NCBI RefSeq assembly: GCF_000253115.1
Contig: NC_014145.1
Coordinates: forward strand, 1,302,001-1,366,000
Source: Thiomonas arsenitoxydans
GTDB lineage: Bacteria > Pseudomonadota > Gammaproteobacteria > Burkholderiales > Burkholderiaceae_C
Length of the DNA: 64,000 bases
Direction: 5' to 3'
Part shown: one piece after another, positions 47,983 to 56,502 of the stretch
Position numbering within the stretch: position 1 is the stretch's first letter
How the letters are laid out: every line of letters starts with the position of its first letter
Notes under the pieces: model-generated
What the model was told of the DNA's origin: nothing
Databases searched by the model: none
The model's input: the letters and a program-made list of their open reading frames with translations, nothing else
Translations under genes and position numbers: made by a program

Positions 47983-48462
47983 ATGCAAACCGCCGCTTCC
48001 CGCCCCTGGTACCGTGAGCCATGGCCCTGGTTTTTGATCGCGCTTCCCCTGATCGCGGTTTTGGCCAGTGTCTACACCATCTATCTGGCCAGCCGCACCC
48101 CCGACAGCCTGGTGACCGACCACTACTACAAAAAGGGGCTCGCGGTAGGCGGCGACATTCAGCGCGAGCGACATGCCCAGGCCCTGCATCTTTCGGGACA
48201 GATTTCGATCGCAGCCGGGCGCATTGACCTCAAGCTCAACCAGCAGATCGCTCCCGACACCCTGCACTTGATGTTGCGTCATCCCTTGTCCAAGCAGAAA
48301 GACGTGCAGATCGACTTGCACCGCGGCGCCTCAGGTACTTACAGCGCCTTCTCACCACCCATTGAGCCCGTGCGTTACCGCGTGCATGTGGAAACGGCAG
48401 ACTGGCGCCTCGCGGGTGTCTGGATTCCGGGGACGACGCTGACGCTCGAACCGGGTGTCTGA
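47983..48462 (+). CDS. ccoH: FixH/CcoH family cbb3 assembly protein
   Basis: 159 residues: start MQTAASRPWYREPWPWFLIALPLIA after an AGGAG site, one membrane helix, DHYYKKGL motif and a periplasmic domain. Interacts with cbb3 during assembly. It ends just before a terminator. Confidence 0.9.
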   Translation: MQTAASRPWYREPWPWFLIALPLIAVLASVYTIYLASRTPDSLVTDHYYKKGLAVGGDIQRERHAQALHLSGQISIAAGRIDLKLNQQIAPDTLHLMLRHPLSKQKDVQIDLHRGASGTYSAFSPPIEPVRYRVHVETADWRLAGVWIPGTTLTLEPGV

Positions 48463-48471
48463 ACAAAACAA

Positions 48472-48493
48472 AGGGGCTCCTCTCGGAGCCCCT
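48472..48493. terminator. Terminator between ccoH and the fnr-like gene
   Basis: AGGGGCTCC and GGAGCCCCT form a perfect 9-bp stem with a TCTC loop, in the convergent gap. The T-run is weak. Confidence 0.7.
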
Positions 48494-48520
48494 AAATTCA
48501 CTGGCTATCGCTCAGAGTGA

Positions 48521-49258
48521 TCAGGTTTGCGGCATCAACAATTCAGCGAGGGCGCGGCGATCCGTGATGCGGATCTGGCGCTGCGCCACATGAATCAACC
48601 CCGCGGAGTGAAACTTGGACATCAGACGGCTGACCGTCTCCAGTTTCAAGCCGAGATAACTGCCAATCTCTTCGCGGCTCATGCGCAAGACGAATTCATC
48701 GGGCGACAGGCCACGGGCCTTGAAGCGTTCGGACAAGTCGAGCAAAAAGCGGGCCAGCCGCTCATCTGCATGCATGCTGCCCAGAGAAAACTGATCTTGC
48801 TGCGCCCGCACCAACTTGCCGCCGACGATGCAATGCAGCTGATGCTGCAGCGAGGGCAGGTCGCGCGTGGTGGTTTCCAGCGCACGCAGATCGATTTCGC
48901 AGGCCTCGCTATCTTCGAGCGCGACCGTGTCGGTGAAATAGGTGTGCTGCCCAAGACCCTCCAGGCCCATCAACTCACCGGGAATGTGGAAACCGACAAT
49001 CTGCTCGCGTCCGTCGGGGCTGGTGACATACGATTTGAAAGATCCTGCATGCACCGAATACACCTTGGTCATGGCTTGGCCGGTGCTGAAAAGCGCTTCG
49101 CCCTTCTGCACCCGCACGGTTGCCTGAATCACGTCTCGGATACGCCCCATTTCCGACGGCTGCAGCGCAATCGGTAGGCAGAACTTACTTTGAAAGCACA
49201 CATCGCAAGGATGGGGTTTTTCCATCTGCGTGGCGGTGGGGGTCGGGGTCGATTTCAT
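48521..49258 (-). CDS. FNR/CRP-family oxygen regulator
   Basis: 245 residues. N-terminal CDVCFQSKFC with a further Cys (EACEIDL) provides the four [4Fe-4S] ligands. The cNMP-like barrel follows, then the HTH MSREEIGSYLGLKLETVSRLMSKF with the E--SR contacts for TTGAT. It should recognise the boxes before ccoI and ccoN. No perfect box precedes itself. Confidence 0.92.
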   Translation of the reverse strand: MKSTPTPTATQMEKPHPCDVCFQSKFCLPIALQPSEMGRIRDVIQATVRVQKGEALFSTGQAMTKVYSVHAGSFKSYVTSPDGREQIVGFHIPGELMGLEGLGQHTYFTDTVALEDSEACEIDLRALETTTRDLPSLQHQLHCIVGGKLVRAQQDQFSLGSMHADERLARFLLDLSERFKARGLSPDEFVLRMSREEIGSYLGLKLETVSRLMSKFHSAGLIHVAQRQIRITDRRALAELLMPQT

Positions 49259-49316
49259 AGATTTGGATGTCGCGATATTTGCTTCAGTTGATGTTTACAG
49301 AATACAGCAGAACACC

Positions 49317-50057
49317 ATGAATACAACCATTCCACTGACCCTGTTGTTGATGGGCCTCACAGGCGGGCTGCACTGCGCCGCCATGTGCGGGGGACTGGTG
49401 GTGGCCTCCGAGCGCGCATCCACAGAACATGTGCTCCTTCCGGCGCGTCAGTTGTTTCAAAATCAACTGCAATTACAGGGCGCACGGGTGTTGTCCTACA
49501 CCATTTTGGGGGGAATCGCCGGTTTGATCGGGGCTGGGGTGTGGGCCGCCAGCGCGCGGCCAGTGCAACTGAGCCTTTTTACCCTTGGCAACCTGGTGCT
49601 CGTTGCGGTGGGCCTATGGATGACTCTGCAACAGGTGCTTTCACCGCGCTGGCTGGCCTGGAAGCTGAAGTGGCTCGGCGGCAGTTGGGTTGGGCGCGGA
49701 TTGACCCGGTTGACTCAGCCCTTGCTATCGCGGCTGTTGCCCTTCAACACCTTTCCAAAACGGCTGGGCGCCGGGCTACTCTGGGGTTTGCTGCCTTGTG
49801 GACTGGTGTATTCCGCGCTTTCTCTGGCGTTTCTCAGCGCCACGGCATGGGAGGGCGCGCTGGCCATGCTGGCCTTCGGCCTGGGCACTCTGCCGCATAT
49901 GCTCTTTGCCGGTCACACGCTGCGTTGGGTAAGTCAGCGCACCAATCAGCGCTGGTTTCACCTGGCTGCCGGTACGTTGCTCTTGCTGTTTGCCGCCTAT
50001 GGCTTCTGGAAACTGTTCCATGCGGGCAGCGAATTGCCGATGGGCGGCTGCGCCTGA
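49317..50057 (+). CDS. TauE/SafE-like (DsbD-type) membrane protein linked to cbb3
   Basis: 246 residues with six or so helices, start LLLMGLTGGLHCAAMCGGL (the HCxxMCGG signature), GLLWGLLPCGLVYSA and GLGTLPHML. This family commonly adjoins cco genes and is likely a copper or thiol transporter; transport is inferred. Confidence 0.82.
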   Translation: MNTTIPLTLLLMGLTGGLHCAAMCGGLVVASERASTEHVLLPARQLFQNQLQLQGARVLSYTILGGIAGLIGAGVWAASARPVQLSLFTLGNLVLVAVGLWMTLQQVLSPRWLAWKLKWLGGSWVGRGLTRLTQPLLSRLLPFNTFPKRLGAGLLWGLLPCGLVYSALSLAFLSATAWEGALAMLAFGLGTLPHMLFAGHTLRWVSQRTNQRWFHLAAGTLLLLFAAYGFWKLFHAGSELPMGGCA

Positions 50058-50071
50058 GCGAGCCCCAGCTT

Positions 50072-50614
50072 TTAGGCGATGTCGAAGGTGTGGATTTGGA
50101 AGTGCCCGGCGCGCAGGTCTGCGAAGTAGCGCTGCAATGTTTGCGCCACGCTGCGAAAGGCGATCTGCTCCCAGGGAATGTCCGCTTCGTGAAAAAGCTG
50201 GACATCGAGACTTTCTTCCCCCGCTTGCCATTGGGGCTGGGTGAGTTGCCCCCGGTAAAAGAAATAGACCTGATTCGCGGGCAGCACGTTGATGACCGCG
50301 TAAAGACCCTTCAACGCCACTTCGGCACCGGCTTCTTCACGGGTCTCCCGAAGGGCGCCCACTTCGGTGCTTTCGCCAATTTCCATAAAACCCGCGGGCA
50401 AGGTCCACAAACCATAGCGCGGCTCGATCGCCCGCTTGCACAACAAAACCTGTTGCCCCCAGGCCGGTATGACGCCGACGATGTTGCGCGGATTTTCGTA
50501 CTGGATGTGCCCGCAGGCCGGGCAAACCGCGCGCGGACGGGAATCGCCTTCAGGCACGCGGTAGATCACCGGGGAGCCGCAGGCGGTGCAATGGCGTATG
50601 GGAGGATTGTGCAT
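50072..50614 (-). CDS. NUDIX hydrolase with N-terminal zinc ribbon
   Basis: 180 residues; a zinc ribbon (CTACGSP, CPACGHIQYENPR) and a NUDIX box GFMEIGESTEVGALRETREEAG. It probably cleaves a nucleoside diphosphate such as an ADP-ribose or NADH-type compound. Substrate unknown. It is the last core-like gene before the accessory region. Confidence 0.9.
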   Translation of the reverse strand: MHNPPIRHCTACGSPVIYRVPEGDSRPRAVCPACGHIQYENPRNIVGVIPAWGQQVLLCKRAIEPRYGLWTLPAGFMEIGESTEVGALRETREEAGAEVALKGLYAVINVLPANQVYFFYRGQLTQPQWQAGEESLDVQLFHEADIPWEQIAFRSVAQTLQRYFADLRAGHFQIHTFDIA

Positions 50615-50715
50615 GGGCTTGGCTGAGTGCAGGAGATCAGTCTATTTTGAAACCCAATGCGCTGCCAACTCGGTACCGTCATCGCACAAAAGCCCTAAAC
50701 GCGTTGATGACTTTA

Positions 50716-51558
50716 GATATCGTCGTCACGAGTTGTGGCATGATGGCGCTGTTTGGCGCTGTTCATACCAACCGCGCTATTGAGATGCCCGAGACGCTTC
50801 CTCGACACGATCTATCAGATCGGCACTGGGAATTGCTCGAACCCCACTTGCCTGGACGAGCGGGAGTTTGGGGCGGGGTTGCGCGGGACAACCGCCAATT
50901 CATCAACGCCGTGTTCTGGATTCTTCGCACCGGTGCGCCGTGGCGAGACCTGCCGGTTTCGTACGGTGGGTGGAAAAACACCCATCGGCGTTTTTGCCGC
51001 TGGCGCGACAAGGGCATTTGGGAGTCGCTCCTGGAGCAGTGCATTGATGAGCCCGATTTCGAGTGGATCATGATCGATGCCAGTCACTGCAAGGTTCATC
51101 CGCACGCAGCGGGTGCGCGGGGTGGCAATCAGGCGATGAGCCGCACACAAGGGGGCTCAACACCAAGATACATCTGGCCGTGGATGCGCATGGTCTGCCG
51201 CTCCGAGCGGTTATTACAGAAGGTACCCGAGCGGATTGTGCAGAGGCTGAGCGGTTGATGGACGGGTTCAAGATGGACTACCTGCTTGCCGACAAAGGCT
51301 ACGACAGTGACGCCATCGTGGCGCATGCCCAAGCGCAAGGCGCGCAAGCCGTGATTCCGCCACGCAAGCACCGCAAGCCACCCCGCACGTATGACAAAGC
51401 ACTCTACAAACTACGTCACCTGGTCGAGAACGCCTTCCTGCATCTCAAGCGGTGGCGGGGCATCGCCACGCGCTACGCGAAAAACGTCGCCTCATTCGTT
51501 GCCGCCGTGCAAATTCGCTGCCTTGCCCTCTGGCTGCAAATCTTGTGACGTCACTATC
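50716..51558 (+). mobile_element. IS5-family (IS427-type) insertion sequence
   Basis: Imperfect inverted ends (left 50716 onwards, GATATCGTCGTCACGAG; right 51558 backwards, GATAGTGACGTCACAAG) enclose one transposase in two frames. TA flanks both ends (50714-50715 and 51559-51560), fitting a 2-bp target duplication. Size is about 843 bp, typical for this group. A short orphan C-terminal frame (51561-51627) just right of it suggests that it interrupted a gene. Confidence 0.75.
50785..51548 (+). CDS. IS5/IS427 transposase, two frames joined by -1 frameshift
   Basis: The first frame (MPETLPRHDLSDRHW to SRTQGG, stop 51258) and the second (GLNTKIHLAVDAHG to LWLQIL, stop 51548) are adjacent parts of one DDE transposase. 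They meet at a run of five G (51151-51155), where a -1 shift restores QGGLNTKIH. The first Asp is in MIDASHCK, later Asp in LADKGYDSD and Glu in VENAFLHLKRW. Programmed frameshifting is known in this IS group. Confidence 0.8.
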
Positions 51559-51623
51559 TACCGCCGCAAGGAGGCCCAGGAGCGCACCACGGCATCCCGG
51601 CGCAAAACCCCGCGCGCCCAGCC

Positions 51624-51839
51624 ATGAGCCCCGCACCTCAACCCTCGGGCATCACCCAGGGCTTGACCCTCTTGATCGACCCGCACTGGTCGCCCGAGCA
51701 GGCACTGGCCGTCGTCGAACTCCTCTACGACCTGCGCGCGCGCATCTGGGCGCACAACGAGCTTGCGCTGCAAGCCAGGCTCCGCGACGACCGCACCACC
51801 GCGCTCGACATCAACGGCGTCGACGCCCCCCCGTTCTGA
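51624..51839 (+). CDS. Small hypothetical protein
   Basis: 71 residues (TLLIDPHWSPEQALAVVELLYDLRARIWA). It starts with an ATGA overlap with the frame left by the IS insertion, which suggests the upstream gene was its operon partner. Family unknown to me. Confidence 0.6.
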   Translation: MSPAPQPSGITQGLTLLIDPHWSPEQALAVVELLYDLRARIWAHNELALQARLRDDRTTALDINGVDAPPF

Positions 51840-51945
51840 CATCCTTCCAGTCGCCGTCCCGGACCACGACGCCGGGCTGTCTTCGTTCGCCCCGGCGCCG
51901 CCTCGCTTCCTCAAATCGCTCCCCGCCGTTCTCGCCGCCAAATAA

Positions 51946-52398
51946 CGCCGCCAAATTTACGCGGATTCAGAACGCCGGCAACAGGCGGTCAAGGTTTCTC
52001 ACCGCACCCTGTTCGACGCGCAGAGTGTCAAGCGCCAGTTGGGCATCGCCGTGTCGTCCTGGGACGGTTTCATGACGCGCATGAAAGCGCTGGCCGAGCG
52101 CAAGGTGACGGAGACCCAGGTCGAGGCCTTCTTGAACCGGGTCCTGGCGGCATCCGGCGTGGTGCCGACCACCGACAAAGCGCTCAAGGCCTTGTTGGAG
52201 ATGTACCGCACCGGCCAAGGCGCCGATCTGCCCTCGGCCCACGGCACGGCCTGGGGTCTGGTCAATGCGGTGACCGGTTATGTCGATCACCAAAAGCGCG
52301 CCCGCAGTGTCGATCACCGTCTGGACTCAGCCTGGTTCGGCCCGGGCGCTCAGCTCAAACAGGCCGCTTGGGACGAAGCCGTCAAGCTCGTGGCCTGA
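51946..52398 (+). pseudogene. DUF932 (phage/plasmid TIGR03299-like) C-terminal remnant
   Basis: From codon 51946 the frame reads the C-terminal part of a DUF932 protein (TLFDAQSVKRQLGIAVSSW; AWGLVNAVTGYVDH; RLDSAWFGPGAQLKQ). The N-terminal two thirds are missing and no good start exists (a TTG at 52039). A remnant of a plasmid-like accessory gene. Confidence 0.75.
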
Positions 52399-52436
52399 CT
52401 CCCCATGCCACTCCACTCACCGCCCGGCCCAATTTT

Positions 52437-52760
52437 TCAAGCAGCCAGCTTCGCGCTGGCCAGCCGGTTCAGGCTCACCCCCTGCTCTGCGGCCTGGGTT
52501 GCAAGAGAGCGATGGACTTCCGGCGGGATGCGTACACGGAACTGGCCGCTGTAGTGCTTCTCGGCCAAGGGCTGCGGAATGTCCTCCCCGGATTGGCGCA
52601 TGTCTTCGACACATTGCGCGACGATCCGTCGAATACCCTTGAGGGCGGCATCAGGCGTGCCAGCCAGCCAGGACAGCGAGGGGAATTCCGCGCATAGGCC
52701 CACATGCTCGCCATCTTCCGGCGACCAGGTGACGCGATAGGTGTAGTGATCAGCGCTCAT
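52437..52760 (-). CDS. hicB: HicB-family antitoxin
   Basis: 107 residues: the HicB fold (YTYRVTWSPEDGEHVGLCAEFPSLSWLAG) and a C-terminal DNA-binding RHH-like segment (FRVRIPPEVHRSLATQAAEQG). It overlaps the hicA stop by 11 bases. It would bind HicA and repress the pair. Confidence 0.85.
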   Translation of the reverse strand: MSADHYTYRVTWSPEDGEHVGLCAEFPSLSWLAGTPDAALKGIRRIVAQCVEDMRQSGEDIPQPLAEKHYSGQFRVRIPPEVHRSLATQAAEQGVSLNRLASAKLAA

Positions 52761-53007
52761 GGCGCATGCTCTCCAGTTTCTCAATGGCAGCGAGCACCTG
52801 CCGGACTTGGTAAGTCTTGGCCTTGCCCTTGTCCGATTGGATGTTGACGCGGGGATCTCCTGCCCAAGGCATGCGAAAGACCGCATGGCTTGGGCCGGAC
52901 TGCCGAGGTTTTCCGAAGTACGCCTCGCAGACCTTGCGCAGATCGGCAAACCGCACGCTTGCAGGTTCGCGGCGCATCTGCCCAAGGATTTTGCTGGCGT
53001 CGCTCAT
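52750..53007 (-). CDS. hicA: HicA-family toxin-like protein
   Basis: 85 residues with the HicA-like dsRBD-type fold: SGPSHAVFRMPW around the conserved His and GKAKTYQVRQVLAAIE at the end. HicA toxins cut mRNA. It is the first gene of the pair, ending within hicB. It may stabilise the decayed element. Confidence 0.8.
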   Translation of the reverse strand: MSDASKILGQMRREPASVRFADLRKVCEAYFGKPRQSGPSHAVFRMPWAGDPRVNIQSDKGKAKTYQVRQVLAAIEKLESMRHER

Positions 53008-53039
53008 GGCGTAATGGTATCAATAATGGCCCCAATGTG

Positions 53040-53903
53040 TCATCCCAGCTTGCGCGCGCGGTCCAGCGTGCGTTGCCAAACCTTTTCAAAGCTGCCGTTT
53101 TCATGGTTGGGCTTCCACGAAAACACCTTGCCGTCGATTCGGCGAGGCAGAGCATGCAAAGCTTCCACTGCGGCGCTGGAGAGCGCCACGGTGCGGCTCT
53201 CACCGTTCTTGGTGTCCAACAGATGGGCTGTGCCTGTTGTCGATTTCTTCCCCTTCCCAGGATTGATCTTGATGTATTCCCAGCGCAAGGAAAACAGCTC
53301 ACCCATGCGCATGCTGGTTTCCACGGCGAGCAACAGAACCTCTTTTACGCCCACAGCGCGTGACATGGCTGCGGCCGCCAGCAGGTAGTCCAGTTCCCCA
53401 GCTCTCAGCCGACGGTCGCGAGCCTTGGGCTGCGCAGGCTTGCGTATGGCCTTGACTGGGTTGCCTGCGGGCAGGGCGATGCTCATTTCCTTTTCTACAT
53501 GGCCGAATAGTGCGGACAGTGCGTTGAGCTGGTGAATCACGGATTGCGGCGAGTAGCCTGATCGAAGCAGTTCATCACGCCAGGCAGCGACATCAACTGA
53601 ACGCACAGATCCCAGGAAAAAAGCGCCGAACCGGGACTTTGCCATGCGGGTATGCGTGCCAGCGGAATGATCACGTTTGAGCGGCACCACCTCGGAGAGA
53701 TATCTGTCTGCGACTTCGCCGATCGTCACGCGTCCAGCGTCATTGCGCAGGGCGGCGATGTTGCCGCGCTGGTATTCGCGCTCGACTTCACGCGCCCAGG
53801 TTTCTGCATCGACCTTCAAATCAAAGGTGCGGCTGATCGTCGGTGCGCCCTTGCGCCGAATCTTGACCTGCCAGCCGCCGCCCCTCTGTAGAATAAAGGC
53901 CAT
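53040..53903 (-). pseudogene. int: Tyrosine integrase 1, catalytic C-terminus deleted
   Basis: 287 residues homologous through most of their length to the integrase at 60964-63944, but the text jumps from RTLDRARKLG to a stop. In its relative about 60 residues with HDLRH, GHKSLAMLKRYTH and the Tyr nucleophile lie between RAR and the final KLG. The Arg block (MRMGELFSLRW) remains. A clean internal deletion has probably made it inactive. Confidence 0.8.
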
Positions 53904-53926
53904 TCAGTATCCTTTCAGCTTTACCA

Positions 53927-53945
53927 ATTGTCCCCAGATTGTCCC
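53927..53945 (+). promoter_or_regulatory. Two ATTGTCCC repeats, 11-bp period, upstream of integrase 1
   Basis: Copies at 53927-53934 and 53938-53945, between the integrase start and the tRNA-Pro fragment. The position and 11-bp period equal those of the ATTCCCAC pair before integrase 2, so both are likely arm-type integrase sites. Confidence 0.55.
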
Positions 53946-54004
53946 AAAACGCGTGCGAGCAATAAGGAAAGCAAGCAACGACGGGGGTTGTAGGGCATTC
54001 TAAC

Positions 54005-54056
<52 letters not shown>

Positions 54057-54138
54057 CCGACAGAGGTCACCCGCCGGAGCTTGGGCGAAGCCATTTCAGG
54101 AGTTTCGACCCAAGGTATCGGCGCCGATCCTGATCCAT

Positions 54139-54215
54139 CTGCCCGTAGCTCAGCTGGATAGAGCAACGGCCTTCTAAGCCGTAGGCCACTGGTTCGAATC
54201 CAGTCGGGCAGGCCA
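54139..54215 (+). tRNA. tRNA-Arg (TCT), CCA encoded
   Basis: Acceptor CTGCCCG/CGGGCAG, D-arm GCTCAGCTGGATAGAGC, anticodon loop CTTCTAA (TCT), T-arm ACTGGTTCGAATCCAGT, G discriminator, CCA. 77 bases, complete. Likely attachment site of the element that starts right after it. Confidence 0.95.
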
Positions 54216-54251
54216 AAAAACTCCAATTAAATCAATAATTTATACAGAAAT

Positions 54252-54277
54252 CCCGACCTCACCAGTCGGGCTTTTTT
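54252..54277 (+). terminator. Terminator after tRNA-Arg
   Basis: CCCGAC (54252-54257) and GTCGGG (54265-54270) with CTTTTTT following. Rho-independent. Confidence 0.8.
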
Positions 54278-54288
54278 GTGCCAAAAAC

Positions 54289-54370
54289 GGCCGTCAGTGG
54301 GAACGCATTCCCACTCAATTCCCACTGACGGCCACGTTTTCCATTGCATTCCTTCCACCGCATTCCCACT
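54289..54370. repeat. 15-bp inverted repeat with ATTCCCACT direct repeats (left-end arm sites)
   Basis: GGCCGTCAGTGGGAA (54289-54303) is exactly complementary to TTCCCACTGACGGCC (54319-54333). ATTCCCACT occurs at 54307, 54318 and 54362, two of them 11 bases apart, plus one inverted copy. The same 11-bp-spaced motif stands before the integrase at 63958. Confidence 0.65.
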
Positions 54371-54553
54371 GGCGAGCGCTGAGTGCACTTGATGGGGCAG
54401 ATCCCCCTCGAAGATCAGGCCCACGCCTCAGCCAACGTCAGATCGCGCCGCGTCGCAGCAGTCCAGTCCCAGCGACGGACAGGCAACCCGTCTGCTGCCG
54501 GACGCGTCACGCACCCCAAAAAAGCTCATCTTCTTAATCGATTCGGCGCCATA

Positions 54554-55021
54554 ATGGCTCGCATGGCGAACAACCGCGATCTCTTTTTTGAAGACTGGTG
54601 TGATCCAGTGGATGTCCGCATCCTGCAGGATGCGGAGGAGATCCGCGCTCAGCGTGCATGGCAAGACGCATGCCTCGAACAGGCCCAACGCCAGGCTGAG
54701 GAAGAGTCGTTTGCGCGCGCGCTCAACGCCTCTGGGTTCTGCGGTTTAGGAAATGTCCGCACCTTCATGACCATCAGTGCGCACGTGGCCATCAATCGCA
54801 GGGCCCCACTCACTGCCTTATTGGCAGCGCTGCGTCGTATTTTGGTCGGTCTCTTGCAAGACAAATTGTCCAACCGGCTGTGCCGTCTGGCGGCGCGGCG
54901 TGCTATCGCCCTTGCCGCCACTCCCTCCGGGCGCTCTATTCCGAGCGACTGCCTCACCCCGCGTCTAGTCGCACAACGTCCCTTTGCCGCCCGCGCCACG
55001 CGGGCCGCTCTGATGCGCTAA
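54554..55021 (+). CDS. Hypothetical protein of the mobilizable element
   Basis: 155 residues; an acidic start (MARMANNRDLFFEDWCDPVDVRILQDAEEIRAQ split by several charged helices), then a hydrophobic and Arg-rich second half (LTALLAALRRILVGLLQDKL). I do not recognise it. A terminator follows its stop. The start at 54554 is the first ATG; an ATG at 54563 is equally possible. Confidence 0.5.
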   Translation: MARMANNRDLFFEDWCDPVDVRILQDAEEIRAQRAWQDACLEQAQRQAEEESFARALNASGFCGLGNVRTFMTISAHVAINRRAPLTALLAALRRILVGLLQDKLSNRLCRLAARRAIALAATPSGRSIPSDCLTPRLVAQRPFAARATRAALMR

Positions 55022-55041
55022 TCGGATTCGATCCGGCGTAT

Positions 55042-55077
55042 CCGCCGCCCGCGCGATCCTGCGTCGGCGGTTTTTTT
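55042..55077 (+). terminator. Terminator after the hypothetical gene
   Basis: CCGCCG (55042-55047) and CGGCGG (55065-55070) precede seven T. Confidence 0.75.
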
Positions 55078-55137
55078 GCGCGTCCGCCGCGCAGTGCGCC
55101 CACCCCTCGCGTGTTCCCAACCACGAAGGAGCACCCC

Positions 55138-55470
55138 ATGGACCCCCTGTTTTTGACCTTGCAAGAGGTCGCCCACCTCTTGCGTCGGCGCACGAAAACC
55201 CTCGCCAACGCCGTGAATCCTCGCAATGATCGTCTCGAATTTACCGACGGCAGCAGCATCGCCACGATCAAACTGGGCCGCGCCCGGCTCGTACCCCGAA
55301 GCGCCCTGGAGCAGTTCCTGCGCGAACGCGGCTTGACGCTCGACGCCCCGCAGATCGCGGCCGCCACCCAGACACCCGCCGCGGTTTCACCAGTAGACGC
55401 CGTGCCTCCGCCCAAACCCCGCGGCCGACCCCGCGAAGCCGTGGGGCACAACCGCGTGGGAGGGCTGTGA
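55138..55470 (+). CDS. HTH/AlpA-like DNA-binding protein
   Basis: 110 residues. The first 65 (TLQEVAHLLRRRTKTLANAVNP and GRARLVPRSALEQFL) form an excisionase-type winged helix; the tail is Ala/Pro-rich with a final RGRPREA hook. It may regulate excision or the mob genes. The tandem hairpin array begins directly after it. Confidence 0.6.
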   Translation: MDPLFLTLQEVAHLLRRRTKTLANAVNPRNDRLEFTDGSSIATIKLGRARLVPRSALEQFLRERGLTLDAPQIAAATQTPAAVSPVDAVPPPKPRGRPREAVGHNRVGGL

Positions 55471-55471
55471 C

Positions 55472-56113
55472 ATGCGTGCCCTCTTTCAGACAAAAGAACG
55501 GGCCCATGCTTCGGCCCATGCTTCTCGCGCAAAAAAGAATAGGCCCCATCGGGGGCCCATTCTTTCTCCTGGCCTGGAAATAGGCCTCATCCGAGGCCCA
55601 TTCTTTTCGCGGCGCCTGGAAATAGGCCCCATCCGAGGCCCATTCTTTTCGTGGCGCGCGGAAATAGGCCTCATCCGAGGCCCATTCTTTGGCGCATCCC
55701 CGCAGCTAGCCCGACGCACCCCCGACACACCCCTTGCCCGCTGGCAAGGGAAAGCACCGACAAAGGCCCCGCGCAGCATGCCTTTCGTGCGAGAAGGCGC
55801 GCGGAGCAAGGGGCGTGTTCGAGAAACCTGTGATGCGCCTGGGTGGTGCAGGTGCGGAGCGGGCACCGTCTGTCGCCCGTCGATGTCGCCGGATTGCTTC
55901 GAGGGTGTCCTTCGAGATTCGACGCCGCAGCATCCCCCTGCCCCGATTGGCGGGCTGTGGCGCCACCGGGTGCGTGCGCCCAGACGGTTAGCAGCAAGCC
56001 ATGTTTTCGCTTCGCTCAAACGGCTTGGTCAGGGCTGCGCCCCGACACCCCGAGGCGGCCTTCGCTGCGCTCTTGCCGCCCGCCGCGTGCAGGCCTGGGA
56101 GGGTCGGCCATGA
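55472..56113 (+). other. Long open frame over the hairpin array; coding status doubtful
   Basis: An ATG 2 bases after the previous stop opens a 213-codon frame that overlaps the mobC-like start by 4 bases, an operon-like fit. The product is Arg/Pro-rich with 14-residue repeats (EIGLIRGPFFS) made by the DNA array and has no recognisable domain. GC-rich DNA often stays open by chance. Without it, 55471-56109 is a 639-bp control region, the probable place of oriT. Confidence 0.35.
55492..55686. repeat. Tandem hairpin array, 42-bp period, upstream of mob genes
   Basis: Four units (centred near 55550, 55590, 55632, 55675) have the palindrome AAT-A-GGCCYC-ATCC-GAGGCC-C-ATT (variants in each), followed by TCTTTT and a GC-rich spacer. 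The last three are exactly 42 bases apart, the first 41. A partial fifth unit (AGAACGGGCCCATG) starts at 55494. Possible iterons, oriT or attenuator. Confidence 0.75.
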
Positions 56114-56502
56114 TGCTCGAGACCCTTCCACCGCTGTCCCGCCGGCGCAAGGGCGGCCGCCCCAAGGGCGACCCCGCTGCCGTGCGCGCCATCACCCTCG
56201 GTGTGCGCGTGTCGCCGTCGGAGTACGCCGCGCTGAAAGACAAGGCCGCGCACATGGGCGTGACGCCGGCGCAGTGGTTGCGCCAGGCCGCCCTGTCCCG
56301 CCGCCTGCCGTCACCCCCCGTGCCGGCAATCAACCGCGCGGCGTATGCCGAACTGGCCCGGCTGTCGGCCAACCTCAATCAGTTGGCCTGGCATGCCAAC
56401 CTCGGCGAGAGCGTGCAGGTCGATGCCGATCTGCTGCATCGGCTGGCGTCCGAGGTGCGTCAGTTGCGCCTGGCGCTGATCGGTGCAGGAGGTCAGCCAT
56501 GA
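56110..56502 (+). CDS. MobC-like plasmid mobilization relaxosome protein
   Basis: 130 residues. Basic N-terminus (RRRKGGRPKGDPAA), a ribbon-helix-helix-like stretch (TLGVRVSPSEYAALKDKAAHMGVTPAQWLRQAAL) and a MobC-type LARLSANLNQLAWHAN motif. Such proteins help the relaxase open oriT. Overlaps the relaxase start by 4 bases. Confidence 0.8.
   Translation: MMLETLPPLSRRRKGGRPKGDPAAVRAITLGVRVSPSEYAALKDKAAHMGVTPAQWLRQAALSRRLPSPPVPAINRAAYAELARLSANLNQLAWHANLGESVQVDADLLHRLASEVRQLRLALIGAGGQP

Noticed and set aside
49288..49301. FNR box between the fnr-like and TauE/SafE-like genes
   Set aside because: TTGAT is present, but the second arm reads ACAGA instead of ATCAA.
55492..55686. CRISPR array
   Set aside because: Units are palindromic, spacers are near identical and no cas gene is present; it is a tandem repeat.
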